A stretch of 32,691 nucleotides of DNA from an uncultured Blautia sp. (GTDB taxonomy: Bacteria > Bacillota > Clostridia > Lachnospirales > Lachnospiraceae). Below are positions 15,170 through 24,254 of this stretch, one piece after another. The position numbers and the translations under genes are program-made. The DNA lies in the NCBI RefSeq assembly GCF_947654165.1, contig NZ_CANTKB010000035.1, positions 1-32,691 of the forward strand, written 5' to 3'. The notes under the pieces are model-generated. The model saw nothing but the letters and a program-made list of their open reading frames with translations. It did no database searches and was not told the origin of the DNA. Position 1 is the first letter of the stretch. Every line of letters starts with the position of its first letter.

Positions 15170-15727
15170 ATGGCAAAAGTGTGTGTGTTTACTGCAGATG
15201 GTTTTGAAGAAATAGAAGGACTTACGGTTGTGGATTTGCTCCGCAGGGCGGGAGCAGAGGTACAGATGGTATCCATCAGTGACGGGCTGGCTGTCAAGGG
15301 CTCTCACGGAATTGAACTGAAGGCGGATTGTTTCTTTGATGACGTGGATTATGATACCGTAGAGATGCTGGTACTTCCGGGCGGCATGCCGGGGACACGT
15401 TATCTGGGAGAACATCAGGGACTTTGCAGTTTATTGAAGAACTTTGCGTCAGAAGGAAAGAAAGTAGCAGCGATCTGTGCAGCACCCAGTGTCCTGGGGA
15501 AATTAGGGATTCTGGAAGGAAAAGAGGCTGTCTGCTATCCGGGTTTTGAGGATCAGCTCACCGGTGCTGTTGTATGCAGAAGAGAAGTTGCCCAGGATGC
15601 CAATGTGACGACCAGCCGTGGACTCGGCACAGCGATTCCGTTTTCTCTGGCTTTGATCACACAGTTATATGGAGAAGAAAAAGCAGAAGAAATCAGGAAA
15701 TCCATTATTTTTCAGGCGGAAATTTAG
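15170..15727 (+). CDS. DJ-1/PfpI family protein (YajL/ThiJ-like)
   Basis: A 185-residue DJ-1 superfamily protein. Visible motifs are VCVFTADGFEEIE (with the conserved Glu), the central VLPGGMPGT and the nucleophile elbow AAICAAPSVLG with Cys103. Near the end comes V-T-T-S-R-G-L-G-T-A, typical of the DJ-1/YajL branch. Members act as protective chaperones, deglycases or glyoxalases; which applies here is unknown. The start is ATG 15170, eight bases after GGGGG; the in-frame ATG at 15164 would be only two bases from that site. Confidence 0.9.
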   Translation: MAKVCVFTADGFEEIEGLTVVDLLRRAGAEVQMVSISDGLAVKGSHGIELKADCFFDDVDYDTVEMLVLPGGMPGTRYLGEHQGLCSLLKNFASEGKKVAAICAAPSVLGKLGILEGKEAVCYPGFEDQLTGAVVCRREVAQDANVTTSRGLGTAIPFSLALITQLYGEEKAEEIRKSIIFQAEI

Positions 15728-15766
15728 CCAAACCCTAAAAAAATACTGGCGTTTTTAAGTTCCTTG

Positions 15767-15775
15767 TGCTATACT
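15767..15775 (+). promoter_or_regulatory. Possible promoter of tig and the clp genes
   Basis: TGCTATACT is an extended -10 element about 80 bases upstream of the tig start. The -35 position (TGGCGT, 15747-15752) matches poorly. No CIRCE or CtsR-like operator was seen in the leader. Confidence 0.45.
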
Positions 15776-15857
15776 GTTTCAATGACTGTAAGTATGTAAA
15801 AGGCGCTGTTCCTACGGGGGCAGAATGCATATAGAATTCAAGGAGGAATTTTTAACA

Positions 15858-17168
15858 ATGAGTGTACAGGTAGAAAACTTGGAAAAGAACATGGCAAAAC
15901 TGACAATCGAAGTTGCCGCTGAAGAATTTGAGAAGGCAGTACAGGCTGCTTATATGAAAAACAAAAACAAAATCACAATTCCTGGATTCCGTAAAGGAAA
16001 AGCTCCTCGTGTGATGATTGAGAAAATGTACGGTGCAGGAATCTTCTATGAAGATGCAGCAAACGCACTGATTCAGAGAGAATATCCAAAGGCAGCAGAA
16101 GAAAGCGGATTAGACATCGTTTCTTATCCGGAAATCGACGTTGTACAGGTAGAAAAAGGAAAATCCTTTATCTTCACAGCAGAAGTAGCTATAAAACCAG
16201 AAGTTACCTTAGGTGAGTACAAAGGTCTGGAAGTTGAAGTGACTCCTGTAGAAGTAACAGAAGAAGAAGTTGCTGCTGAATTAAAGAGAGAGCAGGAAAA
16301 CAACTCCAGAACAATTGATGTAGACGACAGAGCAGTAGCACAGGGCGACATGGTTACTTTAGATTTCGAAGGTTTTGTTGACGGTGTTGCATTTGAAGGC
16401 GGAAAAGCAACAGATTATCCTCTGACAATCGGTTCTAACTCCTTTATCCCAGGATTTGAAGACCAGTTAGTTGGTGCTGAACTGAACAAAGAAGTAGAAG
16501 TAAATGTTACTTTCCCAGAAGATTACCATGCAAATGATTTAGCTGGAAAAGCTGCTGTATTCAAATGTACAGTTAAAGCAATCAAAGTAAAAGAACTTCC
16601 AGAGTTGGATGATGAATTTGCAAAAGACGTTTCTGAATTCGATACATTAGCTGAGTACAAAGCAGATGTTGAAAAGAAATTAAGAGAACGTAAAGAAGGC
16701 GTTGCAAAACGTGAAAGAGAAGACAAAGCAGTTGATGCTGTAATCGCAAATGCACAGATGGATATTCCGGAAGCAATGATCCAGAACCAGATCCAGCAGT
16801 TAATGAACGATTTCGTTCAGAGAATGCAGGCACAGGGACTTTCCATTGACCAGTATTATCAGTTCACAGGTCTTGATCAGTCTAAGATCCAGGAACAGAT
16901 GAGACCACAGGCACTGAAGAGAATCCAGAGCCGTCTGGTATTAGAGAAAGTTGCTGAAGTAGAAAATATCCAGATCTCTGATGAGAAATTCGAAGAAGAA
17001 TTAAAGATAATGGCTGACATGTACAAGCTGGAAGTCGAAAAATTAAAAGAATTAATGGGTGATGCTGAAAAAGAACAGATGAAGAAAGATATCGCTGTTC
17101 AGGAAGCAGTTACTTTAGTTGCTGAATCAGCAAAAGCAGTAGAAAAGAAAGAAGAAGCTGCTGAATAA
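15858..17168 (+). CDS. tig: Trigger factor, ribosome-bound chaperone and prolyl isomerase
   Basis: A 436-residue trigger factor of normal length. The N-terminal ribosome-binding domain carries the signature GFRKGKAPR at 43-51. The FKBP-type isomerase domain lies at about 150-240 (GDMVTLDFEGFVDGVAFEGG, IPGFEDQLVG, V-T-F-P-E-D-Y). The helical C-terminal arms form the chaperone cradle. It binds nascent chains at the exit tunnel. ATG 15858 lies ten bases after AAGGAGGAA; a longer frame from 15825 runs across that site and is rejected. clpP follows 32 bases downstream and clpX after it, the usual Clostridia order. Confidence 0.98.
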   Translation: MSVQVENLEKNMAKLTIEVAAEEFEKAVQAAYMKNKNKITIPGFRKGKAPRVMIEKMYGAGIFYEDAANALIQREYPKAAEESGLDIVSYPEIDVVQVEKGKSFIFTAEVAIKPEVTLGEYKGLEVEVTPVEVTEEEVAAELKREQENNSRTIDVDDRAVAQGDMVTLDFEGFVDGVAFEGGKATDYPLTIGSNSFIPGFEDQLVGAELNKEVEVNVTFPEDYHANDLAGKAAVFKCTVKAIKVKELPELDDEFAKDVSEFDTLAEYKADVEKKLRERKEGVAKREREDKAVDAVIANAQMDIPEAMIQNQIQQLMNDFVQRMQAQGLSIDQYYQFTGLDQSKIQEQMRPQALKRIQSRLVLEKVAEVENIQISDEKFEEELKIMADMYKLEVEKLKELMGDAEKEQMKKDIAVQEAVTLVAESAKAVEKKEEAAE

Positions 17169-17200
17169 TCAGCTATTCTTGGCAGAATAGGAGGAGTTTC

Positions 17201-17782
17201 ATGAGTTTAGTACCATATGTCGTTGAACAGACAAGCCGTGGAGAGAGAAACTACGACATCTATTCCAGATTATTAAAAGACAGAATTATTTTCCTTGGAG
17301 AAGAGGTTACGGATGTGTCAGCAAACTTGATTGCAGCCCAGCTCCTCTTCCTGGAGTCCGAAGATCCGGGAAAGGATATTCATTTGTATATCAATAGCCC
17401 GGGAGGTTCCGTAACAGCAGGTATGGTGATCTATGATACCATGCAGTACATCAAATGTGATGTATCTACTATTTGTATGGGTCTGGCTGCCAGCATGGGA
17501 GCATTCCTTCTGGCAGGCGGTACAAAAGGCAAGAGAATGGCTCTGCCAAATGCCGAGATCATGATCCACCAGCCATCCGGCGGTGCACAGGGTCAGGCAA
17601 CAGATATTGATATTGTTGCAAAACAGATTCTGAAGACAAAAGAGCGTTTAAACACGCTTCTTGCTCAGAATACAGGCCAGTCTCTGGAAGTGATTGCCAG
17701 AGATACAGAGAGAGATAACTATATGACAGCCCAGGAGGCTCTGGCATATGGTCTTATTGATTCTGTAATTGAACACAGATAA
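17201..17782 (+). CDS. clpP: ATP-dependent Clp protease proteolytic subunit
   Basis: A 193-residue ClpP with the complete Ser98-His123-Asp172 triad (GLAASMGAF, MIHQPSGG, ERDNY) and the oligomerisation segment YINSPGGSVTAGM. It forms the double-heptamer chamber fed by ClpX, encoded next. An N-terminal propeptide of a few residues is likely removed, as in other ClpPs. It has a good AGGAGG-type site upstream (AGGAGTTTC before ATG). Confidence 0.98.
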   Translation: MSLVPYVVEQTSRGERNYDIYSRLLKDRIIFLGEEVTDVSANLIAAQLLFLESEDPGKDIHLYINSPGGSVTAGMVIYDTMQYIKCDVSTICMGLAASMGAFLLAGGTKGKRMALPNAEIMIHQPSGGAQGQATDIDIVAKQILKTKERLNTLLAQNTGQSLEVIARDTERDNYMTAQEALAYGLIDSVIEHR

Positions 17783-17799
17783 GGACACAAAGGATAAGA

Positions 17800-17835
17800 T
17801 AAGACTCCTGCATAGATTTGCGGGAGTCTTTCAAG
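17800..17835 (+). terminator. Hairpin between clpP and clpX
   Basis: GACTCCTGCA pairs with TGCGGGAGTC (one G-T pair) over a 6-base loop at about 17,803-17,828, followed by TTTC. The T-run is short, so it may be a leaky terminator or an mRNA-stability element that sets clpP above clpX expression. Confidence 0.5.
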
Positions 17836-17877
17836 GTTTCAGGAAAATTTGATCAGATTCATAGAAAGGAAAAACTT

Positions 17878-19164
17878 ATGGCAATAAAAGGGAATGATAC
17901 AAAATTCAGATGTTCCTTTTGCGGAAAAACCGAAGAACAGGTAAACAAATTAATTGCAGGTCCGGCAGGCACATACATTTGTGATGAATGTGTAGGCATC
18001 TGTTCTGAAATTATAAAAGAAGAGATGGAAAAAGATTACGAAGACATGACAGATGAAATTAATCTGTTAAAGCCACAGCAGATTAAAGAATTTCTTGATG
18101 ATTATGTAATTGGACAGGATGAAGCAAAAAAAGTGCTTTCTGTAGCGGTTTACAATCATTATAAACGTGTTCTGGCGGGTGACAATACAGATGTGGAATT
18201 GCAGAAGAGTAATATCCTGATGCTGGGACCTACGGGTTCCGGTAAAACATTGCTGGCTCAGACCCTGGCCAGACTGTTAAATGTGCCTTTTGCCATTGCA
18301 GATGCAACAACACTTACAGAAGCCGGATATGTAGGCGAAGACGTAGAGAATATTCTGCTGAAGATTATTCAGGCGGCAGATTATGATATCGAAAGAGCTC
18401 AGTACGGCATTATTTATATTGATGAAATTGATAAGATTACCAGAAAATCAGAGAATGCTTCTATTACCAGAGATGTTTCAGGAGAAGGGGTGCAGCAGGC
18501 ACTTCTGAAAATTGTAGAAGGAACCGTTGCCAGTGTACCGCCTCAGGGCGGACGTAAACATCCGCAGCAGGAATTTATCCAGATTGACACTACCAATATT
18601 CTCTTTATCTGCGGCGGTGCCTTTGAAGGATTGGATAAAATCATTGAGACAAGAAAAGACACAAGTTCTATTGGATTCAATGCAGATATCCGCAGAACAG
18701 GGGAGAAGAACGTAGGAGAATTATTAAAAGAGGTGATGCCTCAGGATTTGGTGAAATTCGGACTGATTCCGGAATTTGTAGGACGAGTTCCTGTGGTAGT
18801 ATCCTTAGATGCACTGGACAAAAATGCATTAGTGAGAATTCTTACAGAGCCAAGAAATTCGCTGGTGCGTCAGTACCAGACTTTATTCGGGCTTGATGGA
18901 ATCCAGCTTGATTTCCAGCAGGAAGCCCTGGAAGCAATTGCAGATAAATCTATGGAGAGGAAGACAGGAGCCAGAGGACTCAGGGCTATTATGGAAAATT
19001 CTCTTATGGATTTGATGTACAGCGTACCTTCTGATGAAAGTATTGCAGGATGTACCATTACCAAGGAGGTAGTAGAAGGAAATGGAGAGGCTCTTTTAGA
19101 GCATAAAGAGCTTCCGGCTTCCAGAAGAACAAAGAAAAAAGGCAGAACATCAGAGAGTGCATAA
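17878..19164 (+). CDS. clpX: ATP-dependent Clp protease ATPase subunit ClpX
   Basis: A 428-residue AAA+ unfoldase. The N-terminal zinc-binding domain has Cys12, Cys15, Cys35 and Cys38 (CSFC and CDEC). Walker A is GPTGSGKT at about 117-124, Walker B is IIYIDEIDK, and the pore loop GYVGEDVEN and sensor 2 region GARGLRA are present. It unfolds tagged substrates and threads them into ClpP. ATG 17878 follows AAAGGA by a normal distance; a TTG-started extension back to 17818 would run into the clpP-clpX hairpin. lon follows 25 bases later. Confidence 0.98.
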   Translation: MAIKGNDTKFRCSFCGKTEEQVNKLIAGPAGTYICDECVGICSEIIKEEMEKDYEDMTDEINLLKPQQIKEFLDDYVIGQDEAKKVLSVAVYNHYKRVLAGDNTDVELQKSNILMLGPTGSGKTLLAQTLARLLNVPFAIADATTLTEAGYVGEDVENILLKIIQAADYDIERAQYGIIYIDEIDKITRKSENASITRDVSGEGVQQALLKIVEGTVASVPPQGGRKHPQQEFIQIDTTNILFICGGAFEGLDKIIETRKDTSSIGFNADIRRTGEKNVGELLKEVMPQDLVKFGLIPEFVGRVPVVVSLDALDKNALVRILTEPRNSLVRQYQTLFGLDGIQLDFQQEALEAIADKSMERKTGARGLRAIMENSLMDLMYSVPSDESIAGCTITKEVVEGNGEALLEHKELPASRRTKKKGRTSESA

Positions 19165-19189
19165 ATACTAAGGTTTAAGGAGGAGCGGT

Positions 19190-21514
19190 ATGAGTGACAT
19201 GATTCAGCATTTGCCAGCAATCGCCCTTAGAGGAACTACGATTCTACCAGACATGATCGTTCATTTCGATGTGAGCAGAGAAAAATCTGTCAAGGCACTG
19301 GAAAAAGCCATGGTACAGGATCAGAGGGTATTTCTCATTACGCAGAAAGACCCGGAGGTAGAAGAACCGGAACAGGAAGATTTATATAGAATTGGAACCA
19401 TAGCTGAAATCAAACAACTGGTAAAATCCAAGAAAAACATCATTCAGGTATTGGTAGAAGGTAAAGAACGGGCAGAATTGCTGCGGTTTGAGGAAAATCC
19501 TCTTTATCTGGAGGCGGAAGTAGCCCTTTTTAGAGAAGAACATACAGAGGTTCTGGATGATAATGTAAAAGAAGCTATGCTCAGAGGAATGAAGGAACTG
19601 TTTATCTGTTACTGTAATGAAAATCCAAAGCTGAGTAAAGATCTGGCAAATCAGATTCTGGAGCAGGAGGATGTGCAGCGGGTGATTGACCAGATTGCAG
19701 TGAATCTTCCTATGCGGTATGAGGATAAACAGAGAATTCTTGAAGCAGTCTCACTGGAAGAACGGTATGAAGTTCTGGGGATGATTCTCAGCAATGAGAT
19801 TGAAATTATGCAGATACGCATAGATTTGAATCAGAAAGTGAAACAGAGAGTAGATAAAAATCAGAGAGATTATATTCTGAGAGAACAACTGAAGGTGATC
19901 CGGGAGGAACTTGGAGACCAGGACACTGTCTCGGAAGCCGATCAGTTCCGTGAGCAGACAGAAAAACTCAAGGCTTCCAGAGAAGTAAAAGATAAGATCA
20001 AGAAAGAAATTGACCGATTTAAAAATGCGGCAGGTTCTCAGGCAGAGGCAGGAGTTATGAGAAGCTACATAGAAACACTGCTTGCACTGCCGTGGGATAA
20101 AGTTTCTAAAGATAATAAGAATCTGAAAAAAGCAAGTCTGATTCTGGAAGAAGACCATTACGGACTGGAAAAAGTAAAAGAAAGAATCATGGAGTTTCTG
20201 GCAGTCAGGACACTGACAAAAAAAGGGGAAAGCCCTATCTTATGTCTGGTGGGACCTCCGGGAACAGGAAAAACTTCGATTGCCAGATCTGTAGCGAGAG
20301 CACTGGGAAAAGAGTATGTACGGATGTCTCTTGGCGGCGTTCGAGATGAAGCTGAAATCAGAGGGCACAGAAGAACGTACATCGGAGCCATGCCAGGACG
20401 GATTGCCAATGGACTGATTCAGGCAGGGGTGAAAAATCCTCTGATGCTTTTGGATGAGATTGATAAGGTGAGCAGCGATTACAAGGGGGATACCTCTTCT
20501 GCTCTTTTGGAAGTTTTAGATTCAGAGCAGAATAATAAATTCCGTGATCATTATGTGGAGATTCCACTGGATTTGTCGGAAGTGTTATTTATTGCAACAG
20601 CAAATGATCTGCAGACTATTCCAAGACCACTTTTGGATCGTATGGAGATTATTGAAATCAACAGTTACACAGAGAATGAAAAAGAACACATTGCCCGGGA
20701 GCATTTGATTCCGAAGCAGATTAAAATCCACGGATTAAAAGAAGCACAGCTCTCCATAGATGAGCAGGCTCTTCGGGAAATTATTTCCGGTTACACAAAA
20801 GAAGCCGGTGTAAGAAGCCTGGAGCGAAAAATCGGTGAGATTTGCCGTAAGACGGCCAGAAAGATTCTGGAGGACAAGCAGGAAAGTGTTGCGGTTACAA
20901 AAGAAAATCTGGAAGAATTTTTAGGCAGGGCAAAATTCACTTATCAGATGAAAAATCAGTCCGATGAAATTGGAATTGTAAGAGGACTTGCCTGGACAAG
21001 TGTAGGAGGAGATACCCTTCAGATTGAGGTGAATCTGATGCCGGGAAAAGGAGAATTTCTCCTTACGGGACAATTAGGTGATGTCATGAAAGAATCAGCA
21101 CAGGCGGGAATCAGTTATATCCGTTCTGTGGCAGAAGAGTACCATATAGACAGCGAATTTTTCCAGACCCATGACCTGCATATTCATATTCCGGAAGGTG
21201 CAGTGCCAAAAGACGGTCCTTCTGCCGGAATCACCATGGCGACGGCTATGCTGTCTGCGATTACAAAAACTCCTGTAAGAGCAAATGTGGCTATGACAGG
21301 AGAGATCACTCTGAGAGGAAGGGTACTTCCTATCGGAGGTTTGAAGGAAAAACTGCTGGCGGCAAAGACAGCGGGGATTGAAAAGGTTCTGATTCCTCTG
21401 GAAAACCAGGCAGATGTTTCTGAAATGGATGAGGAAATTACCAGGGATCTGGAAATCGTACCTGTAAGCAATATGAAAGAGGTGCTTGAGCATGCTCTGG
21501 TACAGCAGCCGTAA
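19190..21514 (+). CDS. lon: ATP-dependent Lon protease
   Basis: A 774-residue LonA. It has the N-terminal substrate-binding LAN domain, a coiled region, the AAA+ module with Walker A GPPGTGKT near residue 355 and Walker B LMLLDEIDK. The C-terminal protease domain has the catalytic Ser678 in PKDGPSAG and the Lys in IGGLKEK (Ser-Lys dyad). It degrades misfolded and regulatory proteins in the cytoplasm. ATG 19190 follows AGGAGGAGCGGT. engB starts 25 bases after the stop, the lon-engB pair being common in Firmicutes. Confidence 0.98.
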   Translation: MSDMIQHLPAIALRGTTILPDMIVHFDVSREKSVKALEKAMVQDQRVFLITQKDPEVEEPEQEDLYRIGTIAEIKQLVKSKKNIIQVLVEGKERAELLRFEENPLYLEAEVALFREEHTEVLDDNVKEAMLRGMKELFICYCNENPKLSKDLANQILEQEDVQRVIDQIAVNLPMRYEDKQRILEAVSLEERYEVLGMILSNEIEIMQIRIDLNQKVKQRVDKNQRDYILREQLKVIREELGDQDTVSEADQFREQTEKLKASREVKDKIKKEIDRFKNAAGSQAEAGVMRSYIETLLALPWDKVSKDNKNLKKASLILEEDHYGLEKVKERIMEFLAVRTLTKKGESPILCLVGPPGTGKTSIARSVARALGKEYVRMSLGGVRDEAEIRGHRRTYIGAMPGRIANGLIQAGVKNPLMLLDEIDKVSSDYKGDTSSALLEVLDSEQNNKFRDHYVEIPLDLSEVLFIATANDLQTIPRPLLDRMEIIEINSYTENEKEHIAREHLIPKQIKIHGLKEAQLSIDEQALREIISGYTKEAGVRSLERKIGEICRKTARKILEDKQESVAVTKENLEEFLGRAKFTYQMKNQSDEIGIVRGLAWTSVGGDTLQIEVNLMPGKGEFLLTGQLGDVMKESAQAGISYIRSVAEEYHIDSEFFQTHDLHIHIPEGAVPKDGPSAGITMATAMLSAITKTPVRANVAMTGEITLRGRVLPIGGLKEKLLAAKTAGIEKVLIPLENQADVSEMDEEITRDLEIVPVSNMKEVLEHALVQQP

Positions 21515-21539
21515 ATAAGCATAAAGCGGAGGAAGAGAT

Positions 21540-22142
21540 ATGGTAATTAAACATGTAGCTTTAGATATTGTCTGCGGCATCACCAGTACACTGCCTAAGA
21601 ATCAGGTGCCGGAGATTGCTTTTGCCGGAAAGTCTAATGTGGGAAAATCCTCCCTCATTAATGCACTGTTGAACAGAAAGTCTCTGGCCAGAACCAGTGC
21701 ATCACCGGGAAAGACCCAGACCATTAATTTTTATAATGTGAATCATGAGATGTATCTGGTAGATCTCCCGGGATATGGCTATGCAAAGGTATCCCAGTCT
21801 GTGAAAGAGCAGTGGGGAAAATTGATTGAGCGTTATCTGCATCAGTCAAAACAACTGAAAGCAGTATTTTTGCTGGTGGATATCCGCCATGATCCGTCAG
21901 AAAATGATAAAACCATGTATAATTGGATTCTCCACAATGGATATCAACCAATTATTATTGCCACAAAAGCAGATAAATTAAAAAGAAGCCAGATTCCGAA
22001 GCAGGTGAAAGCCATCAAAGAAGGACTGAAGCTGGCACCGGGAAGCGTAGTGATTCCTTTTTCAGCACAGACGAAACAAGGAAGAGAAGAAATCTGGAAT
22101 CTTGCAGAACAGCTTTTGTTTCAGGAAACAGAAGCTGAATAA
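21540..22142 (+). CDS. engB: Ribosome biogenesis GTPase EngB (YsxC/YihA)
   Basis: A 200-residue TRAFAC GTPase. G1 is GKSNVGKSS near residues 30-38, with a T-x-N switch region (ASPGKTQTINFY), G3 DLPGYGYAKVS, G4 TKADK and G5 FSAQT. EngB acts in late assembly of the large ribosomal subunit and is usually essential. ATG 21540 follows GCGGAGGAAGAGAT. A strong hairpin just after the stop probably ends the tig-to-engB transcription run. Confidence 0.97.
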   Translation: MVIKHVALDIVCGITSTLPKNQVPEIAFAGKSNVGKSSLINALLNRKSLARTSASPGKTQTINFYNVNHEMYLVDLPGYGYAKVSQSVKEQWGKLIERYLHQSKQLKAVFLLVDIRHDPSENDKTMYNWILHNGYQPIIIATKADKLKRSQIPKQVKAIKEGLKLAPGSVVIPFSAQTKQGREEIWNLAEQLLFQETEAE

Positions 22143-22143
22143 C

Positions 22144-22184
22144 CAGGAAACCGGAAGGACATGGAGTGTCTTCCGGTTTTCCTG
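22144..22184 (+). terminator. Long hairpin after engB
   Basis: CAGGAAACCGGAAGGACA and TGTCTTCCGGTTTTCCTG pair over about 17 positions with small bulges and a 5-base loop. The expected T-run after the stem is weak (TTCATAG), but the stem's own TTTT is in its 3' arm. It is a terminator or processing signal before the HAD-GNAT gene. Confidence 0.6.
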
Positions 22185-22205
22185 TTCATAGAGAGAAGGT
22201 AAAGC

Positions 22206-23393
22206 ATGCTCAAAGGAATTATTTTTGATATGGACGGGGTATTGATCAACAGTGAACCCTTTCATTATCAGGTGTGGAAAGAGGCACTGAAAAAACGTGG
22301 AATAGATTTGGATTATGAAATCTATAAGCCTTGTATAGGGGCTACCGTGAAGGTTTTGATGAAGATTCTTCATGAGCATTATGGGATAGATGGGCATGAC
22401 GAGTGTCTTCCGATGGAAGTAAAGAACCTGAAACAGGAATTGATAGGAAAACAGGGATATCCACCTCTGATTCCTTATGTAAAAGATATGCTGGAGCGGT
22501 TTCGCAAAGCGGGATATCAGATGGCTGTGGCATCTTCATCCCCTCAGACTTATATAGAAGCAGTTACCGATTATTGGGGGATTCGACCGTATTTCCAGAT
22601 TCTTGTAAGCGGCGAACAGGTAGAACATCCAAAACCTGCACCGGATATTTTTTTGAAAACAGCGTCTATCCTGGGACTGTCATCTGACGAATGTCTGGTG
22701 ATAGAAGACTCAGAGAATGGATGCCGGGCAGCACAGGCAGCCAACATGACCTGCATGGCATATTATAACCCGGATTCCGGGAAACAGAATCTGCAGACTG
22801 CATCTGTGGTGGTGGAAGGATTTGAGGAAATTGATGCTATATTTGTAAACAAAATTTATTGTCATCATCACCATCTTCCGGCACTGGTCTGTGAAACGGA
22901 TCGGTTGCTCATCAGAGAAATGGAAGAAAAGGATATTCCCAAATTAATGGAAATCTGTGCACAGGAGACTTCCAGAGATGCCTGCGAAGGAATCGCAAAA
23001 CCTCTTACGGAGGAATTAGAGGGATTCGCAGATTACCGTACTTACATGTATGAATTATGTGATATGGGATACTGGTGTGTGATCAAGAAAGATACCGGAG
23101 AAATCATTGGAAGGGCAGGTATAGAGCCAAAATATTGGGACAATAGAAAGACCGTTGTGGAAATGGGATATGTCATTGATGAGAATTTCAGGCATCAGGG
23201 ATTTGCTTACGAAGCCTGCAAAGCGATTTTGCAGGTGGCAGGAGAACGAGGGGCGGTTTATCTCCATTGCAGAATCAAAAAGGATAATCAGCCGTCCAGA
23301 CACCTTGCCAGAAAGCTTGGATTTGTGAAAACAGATGCTCCTATACTTCAGGAAAGCGAAGATATGGAAATCTGGAGATATACCTGTAATTAA
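22206..23393 (+). CDS. HAD-family phosphatase fused to a GNAT acetyltransferase
   Basis: A 395-residue two-domain protein. Residues 1-215 are a beta-phosphoglucomutase-like HAD hydrolase with nucleophile Asp8 and Asp10 (IIFDMDGVLINSE), the VASSSP motif, the conserved Lys in HPKPAPDIF and the final acidic pair VIEDSENG. Residues about 228-395 are a GNAT with TDRLLIREMEEKDIPKLMEI, then EMGYVIDENFRHQGFAYEA as the acetyl-CoA loop. The HAD part probably dephosphorylates a sugar phosphate or similar metabolite; neither substrate is known. It starts at ATG 22206 after GAGAAGG. It sits 15 bases before ecfA1. Confidence 0.9.
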   Translation: MLKGIIFDMDGVLINSEPFHYQVWKEALKKRGIDLDYEIYKPCIGATVKVLMKILHEHYGIDGHDECLPMEVKNLKQELIGKQGYPPLIPYVKDMLERFRKAGYQMAVASSSPQTYIEAVTDYWGIRPYFQILVSGEQVEHPKPAPDIFLKTASILGLSSDECLVIEDSENGCRAAQAANMTCMAYYNPDSGKQNLQTASVVVEGFEEIDAIFVNKIYCHHHHLPALVCETDRLLIREMEEKDIPKLMEICAQETSRDACEGIAKPLTEELEGFADYRTYMYELCDMGYWCVIKKDTGEIIGRAGIEPKYWDNRKTVVEMGYVIDENFRHQGFAYEACKAILQVAGERGAVYLHCRIKKDNQPSRHLARKLGFVKTDAPILQESEDMEIWRYTCN

Positions 23394-23408
23394 GGAGACA
23401 GCAGCAAA

Positions 23409-24254
23409 ATGGGAATCATAAAAGCGAAAAACTTAAAATATGATTATTTGAAATATGATGATAACGGGCAGCCGACAGAAAGCCATACCGCAGTAGATTA
23501 TGTGAATCTGGATATTCAGGAAGGACAGTTTATTTCGATTTTGGGACATAACGGTTCTGGAAAATCTACTCTGGCGAAACATATGAATGCACTTCTTATT
23601 CCTACAGAAGGTACTTTGTGGGTGGATGGAAATGATACGGCAACAGTAGAGGAGTTGTGGGAAATCCGTCAGACTGCAGGTATGGTGTTCCAGAATCCTG
23701 ACAATCAGATCATTGGAACGGTGGTAGAAGAAGATGTGGGATTTGGCCCTGAAAATATGGGAGTTCCAACCGATGCGATCTGGACAAGAGTTGATAAGAG
23801 CCTGGAAGCGGTGGGAATGACAGCATTTCGCCATCGTTCACCTAATAAACTGTCAGGAGGACAGAAACAGAGGGTGGCAATTGCGGGAGTCATGGCAATG
23901 CAGCCAAAATGTATCATTTTAGATGAGCCAACAGCTATGTTGGATCCAAACGGAAGAAAAGAAGTTCTTCAGGCGGTTCATGAATTAAATAAAAACCAGG
24001 GTATTACGGTGATTCTGATCACTCATTATATGGAAGAAGTGATAGATTCCGATAAAGTTTTTGTTATGGATCAGGGGCATATTGTTATGGAAGGTACCCC
24101 AAGAGAAATTTTCTCGAGAGTAGAAGAATTAAAGAGCTACCGTCTTGATGTACCCCAGGTTACGCTTTTGGCACATGAACTGAAAAAAGCAGGAGCAGAA
24201 GTTCCTGATGGAATACTTACAGCAAAGGAATTGGTGGATGCCTTATGTCATTAA
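23409..24254 (+). CDS. ecfA1: Energy-coupling factor transporter ATPase EcfA1
   Basis: A 281-residue ABC ATPase with Walker A GHNGSGKST near residue 46, Q-loop MVFQNPDNQIIGT, signature LSGGQKQRVAIA and Walker B CIILDEPTAMLDP. The VEEDVGFGPENMGVP segment is typical of EcfA. It powers vitamin or metal uptake together with EcfA2, EcfT and exchangeable S components. No S component is encoded here, so this is the shared group II module. ATG 23409 follows AAGGAGA about ten bases upstream; the stop overlaps the ecfA2 start by ten bases. Confidence 0.97.
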   Translation: MGIIKAKNLKYDYLKYDDNGQPTESHTAVDYVNLDIQEGQFISILGHNGSGKSTLAKHMNALLIPTEGTLWVDGNDTATVEELWEIRQTAGMVFQNPDNQIIGTVVEEDVGFGPENMGVPTDAIWTRVDKSLEAVGMTAFRHRSPNKLSGGQKQRVAIAGVMAMQPKCIILDEPTAMLDPNGRKEVLQAVHELNKNQGITVILITHYMEEVIDSDKVFVMDQGHIVMEGTPREIFSRVEELKSYRLDVPQVTLLAHELKKAGAEVPDGILTAKELVDALCH

